Source: Amycolatopsis anabasis (lineage in GTDB: Bacteria; Actinomycetota; Actinomycetes; Mycobacteriales; Pseudonocardiaceae). From it: a stretch of DNA of 64,000 nt. Below are positions 50,924-59,469 of the stretch, in pieces. The notes under the pieces were generated by a model that ran no database searches, was not told where the DNA came from, and saw only the letters and a program-made list of their open reading frames with translations. The first letter of the stretch is position 1. Each line of letters starts with the position of its first letter. Where the stretch lies: assembly GCF_009765355.1 (NCBI RefSeq), contig NZ_VTHK01000018.1, forward strand, positions 1 to 64,000, given 5' to 3'. The translations under genes and the position numbers were made by a program.

Positions 50924-51679
50924 ATGGCGTGGTCGATCGCGCAGGTGGCGCGGATGTCGAAGGTGACATCGCGAACCCTGCGGCACTACGACGACATCGG
51001 CCTGCTGCCGCCGGCCTACACCGACGACAGCGGACGGCGCTTCTACGAGCGGACGCACCTGGTGCGGCTGCAGCAGATCCTGGTGCTGCGCGAACTGGGC
51101 CTCGGGCTGGACAAGATCACCGAGGTGCTGAGCGGGGCGACCGACCAGGTCGACGCGCTGCGCCTGCACCGCAAATGGCTGCTCGAAGAGGCCGACCGGC
51201 TCGGCCGGCTCGCCGAGACCGTCGCTCGGACGATCGAACACATGGCAGGAGGGATCAAGATGTCGGTCGAGCAGATGTTCTCCGGCTTCGAAGTGGATTC
51301 GGAGCAGGCGCGACGGCTCGCCAAGGAGGCCGAGGAACGCTGGGGAGACACCGCCCGCCAGGCGCACGAGCGGGTCAAGGGGTGGTCGAAGGAGAAGTGG
51401 GCGGCCGTCAACCAGCAGGGCGCCGACGCCACGGCGAAGCTCGCCGAGCTGGCCAAGGAGGGCGCGCCGGTCGATGACCCGCGGGTGCTGGACGCGGTGG
51501 CCGGGCACCACGCGTGGCTGAGGAACCACTGGGAACCGAACGCCGAGTCCTACACCGGCCTGGGCAAGCTGTACGCCGAGGACGAGCGGTTCCGGACGCA
51601 GTACGAGGCGATCCTGCCGGGTTTCGCCGAGTACCTGCGGGACGCGATGGCGGCCTACGCCCAGGCCCGCCTGAGCTAG
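50924..51679 (+). CDS. TipA-like MerR regulator with TipAS antibiotic-binding domain
   Basis: Streptomyces TipA is an autoregulated MerR protein that binds thiopeptides. This 251-residue protein has the MerR domain (SIAQVARMSKVTSRTLRHYDDIGLLPP, about 4-30; RLQQILVLRELGLGLDKI) and a C-terminal TipAS domain (about 113-251; MFSGF...EERWGDT, GWSKEKW, YAEDERFRTQYEAILPGFAEYLRDAM). The cysteines that capture thiostrepton covalently in S. lividans TipA are absent (HWEPNAESYTGLGKLY), so binding would be non-covalent. The ATG at 50924 has GGGGAG. An internal start is annotated separately. Confidence 0.92.
   Translation: MAWSIAQVARMSKVTSRTLRHYDDIGLLPPAYTDDSGRRFYERTHLVRLQQILVLRELGLGLDKITEVLSGATDQVDALRLHRKWLLEEADRLGRLAETVARTIEHMAGGIKMSVEQMFSGFEVDSEQARRLAKEAEERWGDTARQAHERVKGWSKEKWAAVNQQGADATAKLAELAKEGAPVDDPRVLDAVAGHHAWLRNHWEPNAESYTGLGKLYAEDERFRTQYEAILPGFAEYLRDAMAAYAQARLS
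51247..51262 (+). promoter_or_regulatory. Internal Shine-Dalgarno and ATG for a TipAS-like short product
   Basis: AGGAGGG (51247-51253) lies 6 nt before the in-frame ATG at 51260 (Met113). Initiation there would make a 139-residue protein equal to the ligand-binding domain alone, as tipA does when it produces TipAS. This ribosome site is better than that of the full-length protein. Confidence 0.7.
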
Positions 51680-51685
51680 TTCGCC

Positions 51686-51729
51686 ACAACGGCCGCGGCC
51701 GGCGCACGTGCGCCGGCCGCGGCCGTTGT
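51686..51729. terminator. Perfect 44-bp palindrome, bidirectional terminator
   Basis: Two 22-nt arms (ACAACGGCCGCGGCCGGCGC followed by AC, and its complement) meet without spacer. It lies between the convergent TipA-like and lipoprotein genes, 7 bp from each stop codon. Confidence 0.87.
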
Positions 51730-51735
51730 CGTGGG

Positions 51736-52383
51736 TCAGTTGGCGGGGGTGCCGGAGGTGCTGAGGCTCGGCGAGGGGCCCCCGGGCGCGGTGAGCTGCT
51801 GGCACGAAGGGGCCCGGCCGGCCGCCCCGGCGAGGTCCGGCACCGCGTCGAAACCGCCCAGCAGATTGATCTTGGAGACCTCGTTCAGCGGGCCGCTGGC
51901 GTCCACCAGGGCCTGTTTGTTCTCCGGAGAGCCGACCGCGGTCGCCTCCAGCCGCTGTTTGGCCGCCGTGGTGCGGCTCAGGACCCCGGTGAACGTCCCG
52001 ATCGCGTTGTTCCGGACGCCTTCGCCGCCCGCCACCGGCGAAGGCGGCAGCGAACGCAGGTTCCGCACCGTCCGGTCCAGGCCGGAGGCCATCGCCCCGA
52101 GCACCGCACCGGAGCTCTGGGAGGCGCGTTCCGCGCTGCTGGGATCGACGATCGGCATACCGGAAAGGGTCTGCAGGAGCTGTCCCACCGCGACGCAGTA
52201 CCCGTCGGCCCAGTGGGCGACGACCGCCAGCCGCTCGGCTTCGCCCTGGGAGACTCCGGGGCCCTCCGGTTCCGCACCGGACTGGGCTCTGGGGGACATC
52301 ATCGACGGCTGCTGGCCACATCCGATCAGGGAAAAGCACAATCCCGTTGCTATGGCGGCGAAAACGGTCCTCCGCGGCCGCAC
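51736..52383 (-). CDS. Lipoprotein of unknown function
   Basis: This 215-residue protein has a lipoprotein signal peptide (RPRRTVFAAIATGLCFSL) and lipobox LIGC with the lipidated Cys at position 22. The mature part is helical with two further cysteines (DGYCVAVGQL and APSCQQLTAP) placed to form a disulfide; its fold resembles other small actinobacterial surface lipoproteins of unknown role. I choose GTG at 52383 because GGGAGG precedes it by 7 nt and it begins the signal peptide. Located outside the membrane. Confidence 0.75.
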   Translation of the reverse strand: MRPRRTVFAAIATGLCFSLIGCGQQPSMMSPRAQSGAEPEGPGVSQGEAERLAVVAHWADGYCVAVGQLLQTLSGMPIVDPSSAERASQSSGAVLGAMASGLDRTVRNLRSLPPSPVAGGEGVRNNAIGTFTGVLSRTTAAKQRLEATAVGSPENKQALVDASGPLNEVSKINLLGGFDAVPDLAGAAGRAPSCQQLTAPGGPSPSLSTSGTPAN

Positions 52384-52510
52384 GCGAACACCTCCCGAAA
52401 ACATGGGCCCAGCCGCCTCGACGGTACCGAGCCCGCCGCGCGACGCAAGTCGCCGGGGATCATCACTGTCCGTGATCCCCCTGGTGTCCCGCTGACCAGC
52501 CCGGACATGA

Positions 52511-52546
52511 GTCGGGCCCGACACGCTCCTGCGTGGCGGGCCCGAC
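52511..52546 (-). terminator. hppA terminator
   Basis: A 10-bp stem GTCGGGCCCG/CGGGCCCGAC encloses an inner CACGC/GCGTG stem with loop TCCT. It starts 12 bp after the hppA stop. Confidence 0.85.
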
Positions 52547-52557
52547 CTGGATAACTG

Positions 52558-54852
52558 TCAGGAAGCGTTGGCTTCCGCCGAGCTGTTACTCGGAGTGTCC
52601 GCGATCACAGTTCCGCGGCGCTTGGAGATCACGATCGCCGCCACGATGACCGCGACCGCGACGAGCGAGATGGTGATCCGCAGTCCGGTCGAAGCGTCCG
52701 GGCCGATCGAGAACTGGACCACCGCGGGCGCGATCAGCACCGAGACCAGGTTCATCACCTTGATCAGCGGGTTGATGGCCGGACCGGCGGTGTCCTTGAA
52801 CGGGTCGCCGACGGTGTCGCCGATGACCGTCGCGGCGTGCGCCTCGGAGCCCTTGCCGCCGTGGTTGCCGTCCTCGACCAGCTTCTTCGCGTTGTCCCAC
52901 GCGCCACCCGAGTTGGCGAGGAAGATCGCCATCAGGGTGCCGGTCGCGATCGCACCGGCCAGGTAACCGGCCAGCGCCCCGGTGCCCAGGCCGAAGCCGA
53001 CGGCGATCGGCGCGAACACCGCGAGCAGGCCGGGCGTGGCCAGCTCCCGCAGCGAGTCCCGGGTGACGATGTCGACGACCCGGCCGTACTCCGGCCGCGT
53101 GGTGCCCTCCATGATCCCGGGGATGTCCCGGAACTGGCGCCGGACCTCGTAGACCACCGCACCGGCGGCCCGCGACACCGCGTTCACCGCGAGGCCGGAG
53201 AACATGAACACGACCGCGGCGCCGATCATCACGCCGACCAGGGTGTTCGGGCTGACGATCGCGTTGACGAACGACTTGACGCCCTCGGCCGAGGCGCCGA
53301 TGTCGGCGACGGCCTTCGCGATCGAGTCCTGGTAGGAGCCGAACAGCGCGGTGGCCGCCAGCACGGCGGTCGCGATCGCGATGCCCTTGGTGATCGCCTT
53401 GGTGGTGTTGCCGACCGCGTCCAGCTCGGTGAGGATCTGCGCCGCGTCCTCGTCCACGTCACCGGACATCTCGGCGATGCCCTGCGCGTTGTCCGAAACC
53501 GGGCCGAAGGTGTCCATCGCGACGATCACGCCGACCGTGGTGAGCAGGCCGGTCCCGGCCAGCGCGACGGCGAACAGGGCGACCGTGCCACCCAGCAGGT
53601 AGGCGCCGAACACCGCGGCGCCGATCACGATCGCGGTGTACACCGCGGACTCGAAGCCGACCGAGATACCGGACAGGATGACCGTGGCGGCGCCGGTCTC
53701 GGAGGTCTTGCCGACGTCCTTGACCGGCTTGTGCTCGGTGCCGGTGTAGTACCCGGTGAGTTTGAGGATGACCGCGGCCAGCACGATGCCGATGATCACC
53801 GCGACGGTGGCGATCACCGCCGGGTTGCCCGCGATGCCCGCGTGATCCGCGCCGAAGTCGGCGAACGAGCTGGGCAGGAACGCGAACGCGGCGATCGTGG
53901 AGAGCACCGCGGAAATGCCCGCGGAGATGTAGAACGACCGGTTGATGGTGACCAGGCCACCCTCGCCGGACCGCGCCCTGGTGATGTACACGCCGATCAC
54001 CGCGGTGATCACGCCGATGGCCGGCACGATCAGCGGGAACAGCAGGCCGTCGACGCCGAACGCGGTGCTGCCGAGGATCAGCGCGGCGACCAGGGTCACC
54101 GCGTAGGACTCGAACAGGTCCGCCGCCATCCCGGCGCAGTCACCCACGTTGTCCCCGACGTTGTCGGCGATGGTGGCCGCGTTGCGCGGGTCGTCCTCGG
54201 GGATGTTCTGCTCGACCTTGCCGACCAGGTCGGCGCCCACGTCGGCGGCCTTGGTGAAGATGCCGCCGCCGACCCGCATGAACATCGCGATGAGCGCGGC
54301 GCCGAAGCCGAAGCCCTCCAGCACCTTCGGGGCCTGGCCCGCGTAGGCCAGCACCACGACCGCGGCGCCGAACAGGCCCAGGCCCACGGTGATCATGCCG
54401 ACGACGCCACCGGTGCGGAATGCCACCCGCATGGCCTTTTCCCGGCCACCTTGTTCCCGGGAAGCGGCGGCCACGCGCAGGTTCGCCTGGGTGGCGAGCC
54501 ACATGCCGAGGTAACCGATCGTGAACGAGAACGCGGCACCGATCAGGAAGAACAACGAGCGCCCTATCCGCTCGTTCCAGTCCTCCGCGGGCAACGCGAA
54601 CAGCAGCAGGAACACGACCACGCCGAAAATGGCGAGTGTGTTGCGCTGCCGTTTGAGATAGGCGGCCGCGCCTTCCTGCACGGCCTTGGCGATCTCCTGC
54701 ATCTTCGAGGTGCCCTGGCCGGCGGCCAGCACCTCCTTGAGCAGGATGTAGCCAACGACCAGTGCGGCAAGAGCCACCACGGCGACCACGGCCACGATGC
54801 CGTAATCACCCCCGGAGAGCTCGAGGCCCTCCGCGAGGAACTGCCGGGACAT
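52558..54852 (-). CDS. hppA: Membrane-bound proton-pumping pyrophosphatase, K+-independent type
   Basis: HppA couples pyrophosphate hydrolysis to proton export. The 764-residue protein has about 16 helices and the substrate-binding motifs ADVGADLVGKVEQNIPEDDPRN, DNVGDNVGDCAGMAADLFE and the C-terminal GDTVGDPFKDTAGPAINPLIK. The GNTTKA segment carries Lys where K+-dependent enzymes have Ala, placing it in the K+-independent proton-pumping subgroup. The ATG at 54852 has GGAGG 4 nt upstream. It coexists with soluble Ppa in this window. Confidence 0.96.
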   Translation of the reverse strand: MSRQFLAEGLELSGGDYGIVAVVAVVALAALVVGYILLKEVLAAGQGTSKMQEIAKAVQEGAAAYLKRQRNTLAIFGVVVFLLLFALPAEDWNERIGRSLFFLIGAAFSFTIGYLGMWLATQANLRVAAASREQGGREKAMRVAFRTGGVVGMITVGLGLFGAAVVVLAYAGQAPKVLEGFGFGAALIAMFMRVGGGIFTKAADVGADLVGKVEQNIPEDDPRNAATIADNVGDNVGDCAGMAADLFESYAVTLVAALILGSTAFGVDGLLFPLIVPAIGVITAVIGVYITRARSGEGGLVTINRSFYISAGISAVLSTIAAFAFLPSSFADFGADHAGIAGNPAVIATVAVIIGIVLAAVILKLTGYYTGTEHKPVKDVGKTSETGAATVILSGISVGFESAVYTAIVIGAAVFGAYLLGGTVALFAVALAGTGLLTTVGVIVAMDTFGPVSDNAQGIAEMSGDVDEDAAQILTELDAVGNTTKAITKGIAIATAVLAATALFGSYQDSIAKAVADIGASAEGVKSFVNAIVSPNTLVGVMIGAAVVFMFSGLAVNAVSRAAGAVVYEVRRQFRDIPGIMEGTTRPEYGRVVDIVTRDSLRELATPGLLAVFAPIAVGFGLGTGALAGYLAGAIATGTLMAIFLANSGGAWDNAKKLVEDGNHGGKGSEAHAATVIGDTVGDPFKDTAGPAINPLIKVMNLVSVLIAPAVVQFSIGPDASTGLRITISLVAVAVIVAAIVISKRRGTVIADTPSNSSAEANAS

Positions 54853-54932
54853 TCGTCCTCCTGGAGACGTCGCATGTCGTCAGCGGCGGCCGAACTGCCG
54901 AAACTGCCCGAGCCGACGCTGGCATGGGATCT

Positions 54933-54948
54933 ACACCACAGGTGGTGT
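54933..54948. promoter_or_regulatory. Palindrome ACACCAC-AG-GTGGTGT between hppA and the helicase
   Basis: A perfect 7-2-7 dyad 80 bp upstream of hppA in the 253-bp divergent gap; a candidate operator for either gene. No regulator can be named. The rest of the gap shows no gene. Confidence 0.35.
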
Positions 54949-55105
54949 GGTTGGCCGGAGTGTATTGGTACTGCATTCCGCGTCGGCAAGGAGTCCCATC
55001 GAGAATACCGTGCGTAATTGCTGTGAGACTCCTCACTAAGGTCGATTTCCAAAGCGGCACACCGGGTTTTGCCGGTCTGTCGGTCCGTTGTGCCAAGCTC
55101 GGCAC

Positions 55106-57541
55106 GTGGACCACGCGGCAGACGGCGACCGGGCTCGGCACCTCCTGCGCCGGGTCACCGCCGGAATCCCCGAACACCGCGATCCGGTCACCCACGTGGC
55201 CGAGCAGCCCGCCCGCGAGGCCCGGTTCGCCGACTGGCCGTCCTGGGCGCCGCCGGAACTCGTCGACGCCCTGCGCGCCACCGGCGTGCCGCGGCCGTGG
55301 GCCCATCAGGTCGAGGCGGCCTCGCTCGCGCACTCCGGGCGGAGTGTGGTGGTGGCGACCGGCACCGCGTCGGGCAAGTCGCTGGCCTACCAGCTCCCCG
55401 TGCTCTCCGCCCTGGCCGGCGACGACAGGGCCTGCGCGCTGTACCTCTCGCCGACCAAGGCGCTGGGCGCCGACCAGCTCCGCTCGGTGTCCTCTTTGGA
55501 CATCCCGGACGTGCGGGCGGCCTCGTACGACGGCGACACCCCGATGGCCGAGCGGGACTGGGTGCGCGCGCACGCCCGCTGGGTGTTCACCAACCCGGAC
55601 ATGCTGCACCGGGGCATCCTGTCCGCGCACGGGCGGTGGGCCCGCCTGTTCAAGCGGCTGTCCTACGTGATCGTCGACGAGTGCCACAGCTATCGCGGGG
55701 TGTTCGGCTCGCACGTGGCCCTGCTCCTGCGGCGGCTGCGGCGGGTGGCGCGGCGGTACGGATCGTCCCCGGTGTTCGTGCTGGCCTCGGCGACCACGGC
55801 CGATCCCGGCGAGTTCGCCGCCCGGCTGACCGGGGTCGACTGCGTGCCGGTGACCGCGGACGGCTCGCCCCGCGGCGCCCGGACCGTGGCGCTGTGGGAA
55901 CCGCCGCTGCTGGACGAGCTCTCCGGCGAGAACGGCGCCCCGGTGCGGCGTTCCGCCGGGGCCGAGGCGTCCCGGATCCTGGCCGAACTGGTCATCGAGG
56001 GCGCCCGCACGCTGACGTTCGTGCGGTCCCGCCGGGGCGCCGAGCTGACCGCGCTCGGCGCCCGCCGCATCCTGTCCGAAGTGGACTCCTCGCTGCCGGG
56101 GCTGGTGGCCGCCTACCGCGCGGGGTTCCTGCCCGAGGAACGACGCGCCCTGGAACGGTCGCTGCTCACCGGTGACCTGCTCGGCGTCGCCTCCACGAAC
56201 GCGCTCGAACTGGGTGTCGACATCGCGGGCCTGGACGCGGTGGTGCTGGCCGGTTACCCGGGGACGCTGGCCTCGTTCTGGCAGCAGGCGGGCCGCGCCG
56301 GGCGCGCGGGCGACGGCGCGCTGGTGGTGTTCGTCGCGCGCGACGACCCGCTGGACACCTACCTCGTGCACCACCCGGCGGCGATCCTGGACCGCCCGGT
56401 GGAAACGGCGGTGCTCGACCCCGCCAACCCGTACGTGCTTGCGCCCCAGCTCGCCTGCGCCGCGTCGGAACTTCCGCTGACCGCCGACGAACTGGAGCCG
56501 TTCGGCGGCGAAGTGGCCCGCGAGGTGCTCGACTCGCTGGTGGCGGACAAGCTGCTGCGCCGCCGGCCGAGCGGCTGGTACTGGACTTCCCGGATGCAGC
56601 CGCACCGGGACGTCGACATCCGCGGTTCCGGCGGCGAGCAGATCGCGGTGGTCGAAGCGGAGACCTCGCGGCTGCTGGGCACCGTGGACCCGGGTTCCGC
56701 CTGCAGCACGGTGCATCCCGGCGCGGTGTACCTGCACCAGGGCGCGTCGTACGTGGTCGACGAACTGGATCTGGAGTCGGCGCTGGCCCTCGTGCACGCG
56801 GAGGATCCGGAGTGGAACACCTCGGCCCGCGAAGTGGTGGACATCGCCGTGCTGCACACGCAGCACCGCACGGACCACGGCGGGGTCAGCGTCTGCCTCG
56901 GCGAGGTCTCGGTGACCTCGCAGGTGGTGGGCTACCTGCGCCGGTTGCCCTCGGGCGAAGTGCTCGACCAGATACCGCTGGACCTGCCGCAGCAGGAACT
57001 GCGCACCCGCGCGGTCTGGTACACGATCTCGGAAGAGCTGCTGACCGGGACCGGCGGCGCCGAGAACCGCGGCACCGGGAACAGAAGTGGCAGGGCACCG
57101 GGGGGCGCCGGGCTCGATCCGGCGCGCGTCCCCGGTGCCCTGCATGCCGCCGAGCACGCGGCGATCGGCCTGCTACCGCTGTTCGCTACGTGCGACCGTT
57201 GGGACATCGGCGGAGTCTCCACCGCCCTGCACGCTGACACCGGGGAGGCGACGGTGTTCGTGCATGACGGTCATCCCGGGGGTGCGGGATTCGCCGATCG
57301 CGGCTTTGCCGCGCTGGTCCCGTGGTTGGCCGCTACGCGGGAGGCGATCATCTCCTGCGAGTGCCCGACGGGCTGCCCGTCCTGTGTGCAGTCACCAAAA
57401 TGCGGGAATGGCAACGACCCACTGGACAAGGCGGGGGCGGTGGCCGTACTCGGCACCGTGCTGGGGGCGGTACAACCCGGCGCCCGGCACGACCACGAGG
57501 TCCATCACGCCGCGGAGGGCTCCGCGGCGACCAACTGCTGA
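55106..57541 (+). CDS. DEAD/DEAH-box helicase with DUF1998 domain (YprA/MrfA-like)
   Basis: This 811-residue superfamily 2 helicase is related to B. subtilis MrfA/YprA and equivalent to Rv3649. Motif I is ATGTASGKSLAYQ, motif II VIVDECHSYRG, motif III ASATTADP and motif VI QQAGRAGRAG. The C-terminal DUF1998 region has a four-cysteine metal site CECPTGCPSCVQSPKCG. MrfA-type helicases repair mitomycin-type DNA damage; that role is inferred here. GTG at 55106 (VDHAADGD) is chosen; a TTG six codons upstream also exists. Its 3' end overlaps the convergent prim-pol gene by 37 bp. Confidence 0.92.
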   Translation: MDHAADGDRARHLLRRVTAGIPEHRDPVTHVAEQPAREARFADWPSWAPPELVDALRATGVPRPWAHQVEAASLAHSGRSVVVATGTASGKSLAYQLPVLSALAGDDRACALYLSPTKALGADQLRSVSSLDIPDVRAASYDGDTPMAERDWVRAHARWVFTNPDMLHRGILSAHGRWARLFKRLSYVIVDECHSYRGVFGSHVALLLRRLRRVARRYGSSPVFVLASATTADPGEFAARLTGVDCVPVTADGSPRGARTVALWEPPLLDELSGENGAPVRRSAGAEASRILAELVIEGARTLTFVRSRRGAELTALGARRILSEVDSSLPGLVAAYRAGFLPEERRALERSLLTGDLLGVASTNALELGVDIAGLDAVVLAGYPGTLASFWQQAGRAGRAGDGALVVFVARDDPLDTYLVHHPAAILDRPVETAVLDPANPYVLAPQLACAASELPLTADELEPFGGEVAREVLDSLVADKLLRRRPSGWYWTSRMQPHRDVDIRGSGGEQIAVVEAETSRLLGTVDPGSACSTVHPGAVYLHQGASYVVDELDLESALALVHAEDPEWNTSAREVVDIAVLHTQHRTDHGGVSVCLGEVSVTSQVVGYLRRLPSGEVLDQIPLDLPQQELRTRAVWYTISEELLTGTGGAENRGTGNRSGRAPGGAGLDPARVPGALHAAEHAAIGLLPLFATCDRWDIGGVSTALHADTGEATVFVHDGHPGGAGFADRGFAALVPWLAATREAIISCECPTGCPSCVQSPKCGNGNDPLDKAGAVAVLGTVLGAVQPGARHDHEVHHAAEGSAATNC

Positions 57542-58152
57542 GTGCTGCTCACGTGCTCGCCGTCCAGGGCACGCACGAGCACTTCGTGCACCGCGTGCGC
57601 GGCCGGGAGCTGCCATCCCCAGACCTCCGGCTTGACCCGCCAGTGCACCACTCCGTGCTGATACGGCGTGGGCGGCAACGGAATCCAGCTGTCCGCACCG
57701 TGCACGCGGATGCCGCGGTGCTCACCGAGTTCCGCCGGCACCCGGTCGGCCGCGGTGGTCAGGAACAGCCACCGGCCGTTCGGCATGGCGACGATCGGCG
57801 CGGGGTGCCCGGTCGCGCGCAGCAGGCGGGCGGCCCGCCGGCCCAGCTCGTCGTCGACCTCGACGGCGTCGAGCACCGTGCCGGTCGCCACGAGCAGGCT
57901 GTACGGCGTTCCGGTCCACCAGGACGCCACCTGGTGCGGGTGCGCACCGAGCCGCTCACGCCAGTCCGCGTGCGCGGGCACCGGCCCGAACCAGGCCGCG
58001 TCCGGCTCCGCGCCAGGCGCGTCGTCGTCGGCGACCGCCGGATAGGTGCCCGGGAACACCGGCCAGCCACGCCAGGCGAGGCCGATGGCTTCGGCGCGCA
58101 GCTCGATGCGGAACGCGCCGCGCCAGCTATCCGACCAATCCGTGTCCAACAT
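57505..58152 (-). CDS. Bifunctional DNA primase/polymerase-domain protein
   Basis: This 215-residue protein has a Prim-Pol (PF09250-type) core: AIGLAWRGWPVFPGTYPA at the N-terminus, an inserted acidic loop, SLLVATGTVLDAVEVDDELG with the acidic metal-binding pair, and RGIRVHGADSWIPLPPTPYQ. Such stand-alone copies are common in actinomycetes and not clearly tied to replication. The ATG at 58152 has GGAGG 11 nt upstream. It overlaps the end of the convergent helicase gene, with no room for a terminator between them. Confidence 0.85.
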   Translation of the reverse strand: MLDTDWSDSWRGAFRIELRAEAIGLAWRGWPVFPGTYPAVADDDAPGAEPDAAWFGPVPAHADWRERLGAHPHQVASWWTGTPYSLLVATGTVLDAVEVDDELGRRAARLLRATGHPAPIVAMPNGRWLFLTTAADRVPAELGEHRGIRVHGADSWIPLPPTPYQHGVVHWRVKPEVWGWQLPAAHAVHEVLVRALDGEHVSSTQQLVAAEPSAA

Positions 58153-58432
58153 TGCTTGCTCTGCCTCCTACCTCTTCCACCTCAGGCGGGGTGGGCTGTC
58201 TCACTCAAATAAACGGCAACTTGCAAAGTGCCGGTAGGGCCCCAGCGGCAACCGGCGGTTGCGGCACGATGAACGAACGGCGGCCCACCGTTCGACCGAA
58301 CGCCGCCCGTCCACCCGTCGCGTGAGTCATCCCCACCCGGGCCTGGCCCACATACCGCCTCGCCTGCACGGTTTTGCCTTGACGCACAACACATCTGCAC
58401 GTGCATCGCCCGCCTGACCGGGCCCGCGCCGC

Positions 58433-58807
58433 CTACCGCTCGCCGTACACCGGCGTCGGTGAACGGTCGACCGGCCCGGCGCGGGCCCGCGCGGCGGCCG
58501 GTGCGAAACCGTTCAGCGCGCCCGATAACGGGCACTCGACCTCGACCAGCGCGTCCGGCCCGTCGAGGCGGCAGCTGATCAGCCGCGCGCCCATCCGCCA
58601 GACGACCCAGCTCGCGCGCTCGCAGGCCACGCCGACGCCGTCCCGCGCGCGACCGGCGGCGGCCAGGGCAGCCAGGTCGGCCGCCCCGCTCGCCCGGTGA
58701 CGGGCCAGTGCCGCCGAGCCGAGCCAGCACAGCAGCCCGGTGACCAGGAGCAGCCCCGCGATCGCCGCGGCGGTCCACACCGTCGCCATCCCGGCGTCGG
58801 CGGACAT
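58433..58807 (-). CDS. TadE-like secretion-neighbourhood protein (Rv3654c type, TIGR03816)
   Basis: This 124-residue protein has one N-terminal membrane helix (TAAAIAGLLLVTGLLCWLGSAALA), preceded by SADAGMATVW, and a periplasmic/extracellular domain with two cysteines. It resembles the pseudopilin-like Rv3654c family at the end of actinobacterial Tad loci, but lacks Glu at +5 of the presumed G-M cleavage site. Start ATG at 58807, 13 bp after the tadE stop. Last gene of the Tad operon. Confidence 0.78.
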   Translation of the reverse strand: MSADAGMATVWTAAAIAGLLLVTGLLCWLGSAALARHRASGAADLAALAAAGRARDGVGVACERASWVVWRMGARLISCRLDGPDALVEVECPLSGALNGFAPAAARARAGPVDRSPTPVYGER

Positions 58808-58820
58808 CCGCCGCGCCCGG

Positions 58821-59189
58821 CTACGGCGGCGCACCGGGAGCCTCCGGCTCGGGTTCGAGCACCGCGTAGGCCGAACCGCGCAGTTCGACACCGGGCAGCA
58901 GCCCACCGGCGGGCGCGGCGCGCACCTCGATCTCCACGGTCCCGGACTCGGTGCGCACCGCCAGCCGGGCGCCGGCGGGCGCGATCTCGGCCACGGCCTG
59001 GTCGGCGAGTTGCCGGTCCCCGCGGGCGACCAGCCGGGCGGCCTCGCGGGCGGCGTCGACGCAGCGCAGCTGATCGGCCATCGCGACGAGCGCGGCGAGC
59101 GCCATGCCCAGAACGAAGATCAACGCTCCCACGGCGATCGCCGCCTCCACGGTGACCGCGCCGCGCTCGGGATCGCCCCGTGCGGCCAC
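58821..59189 (-). CDS. tadE: TadE-family pilus assembly protein
   Basis: This 122-residue pseudopilin has a type IV prepilin-like segment ERGAVTVEAAIAVGALIFVLGMALAALVA: a Gly before the cleavage site, Glu at +5 and a hydrophobic helix. A small extracellular domain follows. I choose GTG at 59189, with GAGGGCG upstream and 7 bp after the pilin gene; GTG at 59219 would overlap that gene by 23 nt. It probably acts with the Flp-like pilin next to it. Confidence 0.85.
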   Translation of the reverse strand: MAARGDPERGAVTVEAAIAVGALIFVLGMALAALVAMADQLRCVDAAREAARLVARGDRQLADQAVAEIAPAGARLAVRTESGTVEIEVRAAPAGGLLPGVELRGSAYAVLEPEPEAPGAPP

Positions 59190-59196
59190 CCCGCCC

Positions 59197-59412
59197 TCAC
59201 GCCACGAACGAGAGCGCACGTTCCACCAGCGCCTTCACCCCGTCGGTGATCGTGTCACCGGTGAGGACCAGGTAGAGCACGCCCGCGAACGCCGCCGCGG
59301 CGATCGTGCCGATCGCGTACTCGGCCGTGCTCATTCCCACGTCTCCGGCGAACGGCGAACGCCATCCGGGCGACCACCACCGGCGTGACCGGTACTTCCG
59401 TTGAGCGATCAT
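59197..59412 (-). CDS. Flp-like pilin (DUF4244)
   Basis: This 71-residue protein matches the DUF4244 actinobacterial pilin family. A basic leader (about 1-27) ends in GDVG, then MSTAEYAIGTIAAAAFAGVLY with Glu at +5 after the predicted prepilin-peptidase cut. A hydrophobic helix and short tail follow. It is the probable major subunit of the Tad fibre. The ATG at 59412 has AAGGGA upstream. A TTGTCCACA sequence (59446-59454) lies in the gap before it. Confidence 0.87.
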   Translation of the reverse strand: MIAQRKYRSRRWWSPGWRSPFAGDVGMSTAEYAIGTIAAAAFAGVLYLVLTGDTITDGVKALVERALSFVA

Positions 59413-59469
59413 GTCGAAATCCCTTCTCGGTTGCGGTTTCCTATCTTGTCCACAGTGGACGCTTGGTGA

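Noticed and set aside
58205-58387. Small 60-codon frame between prim-pol and the Tad genes
   Set aside because: No ribosome site or family pattern; the region is better explained by hairpins such as GCAACC-GGC-GGTTGC at 58248-58262.
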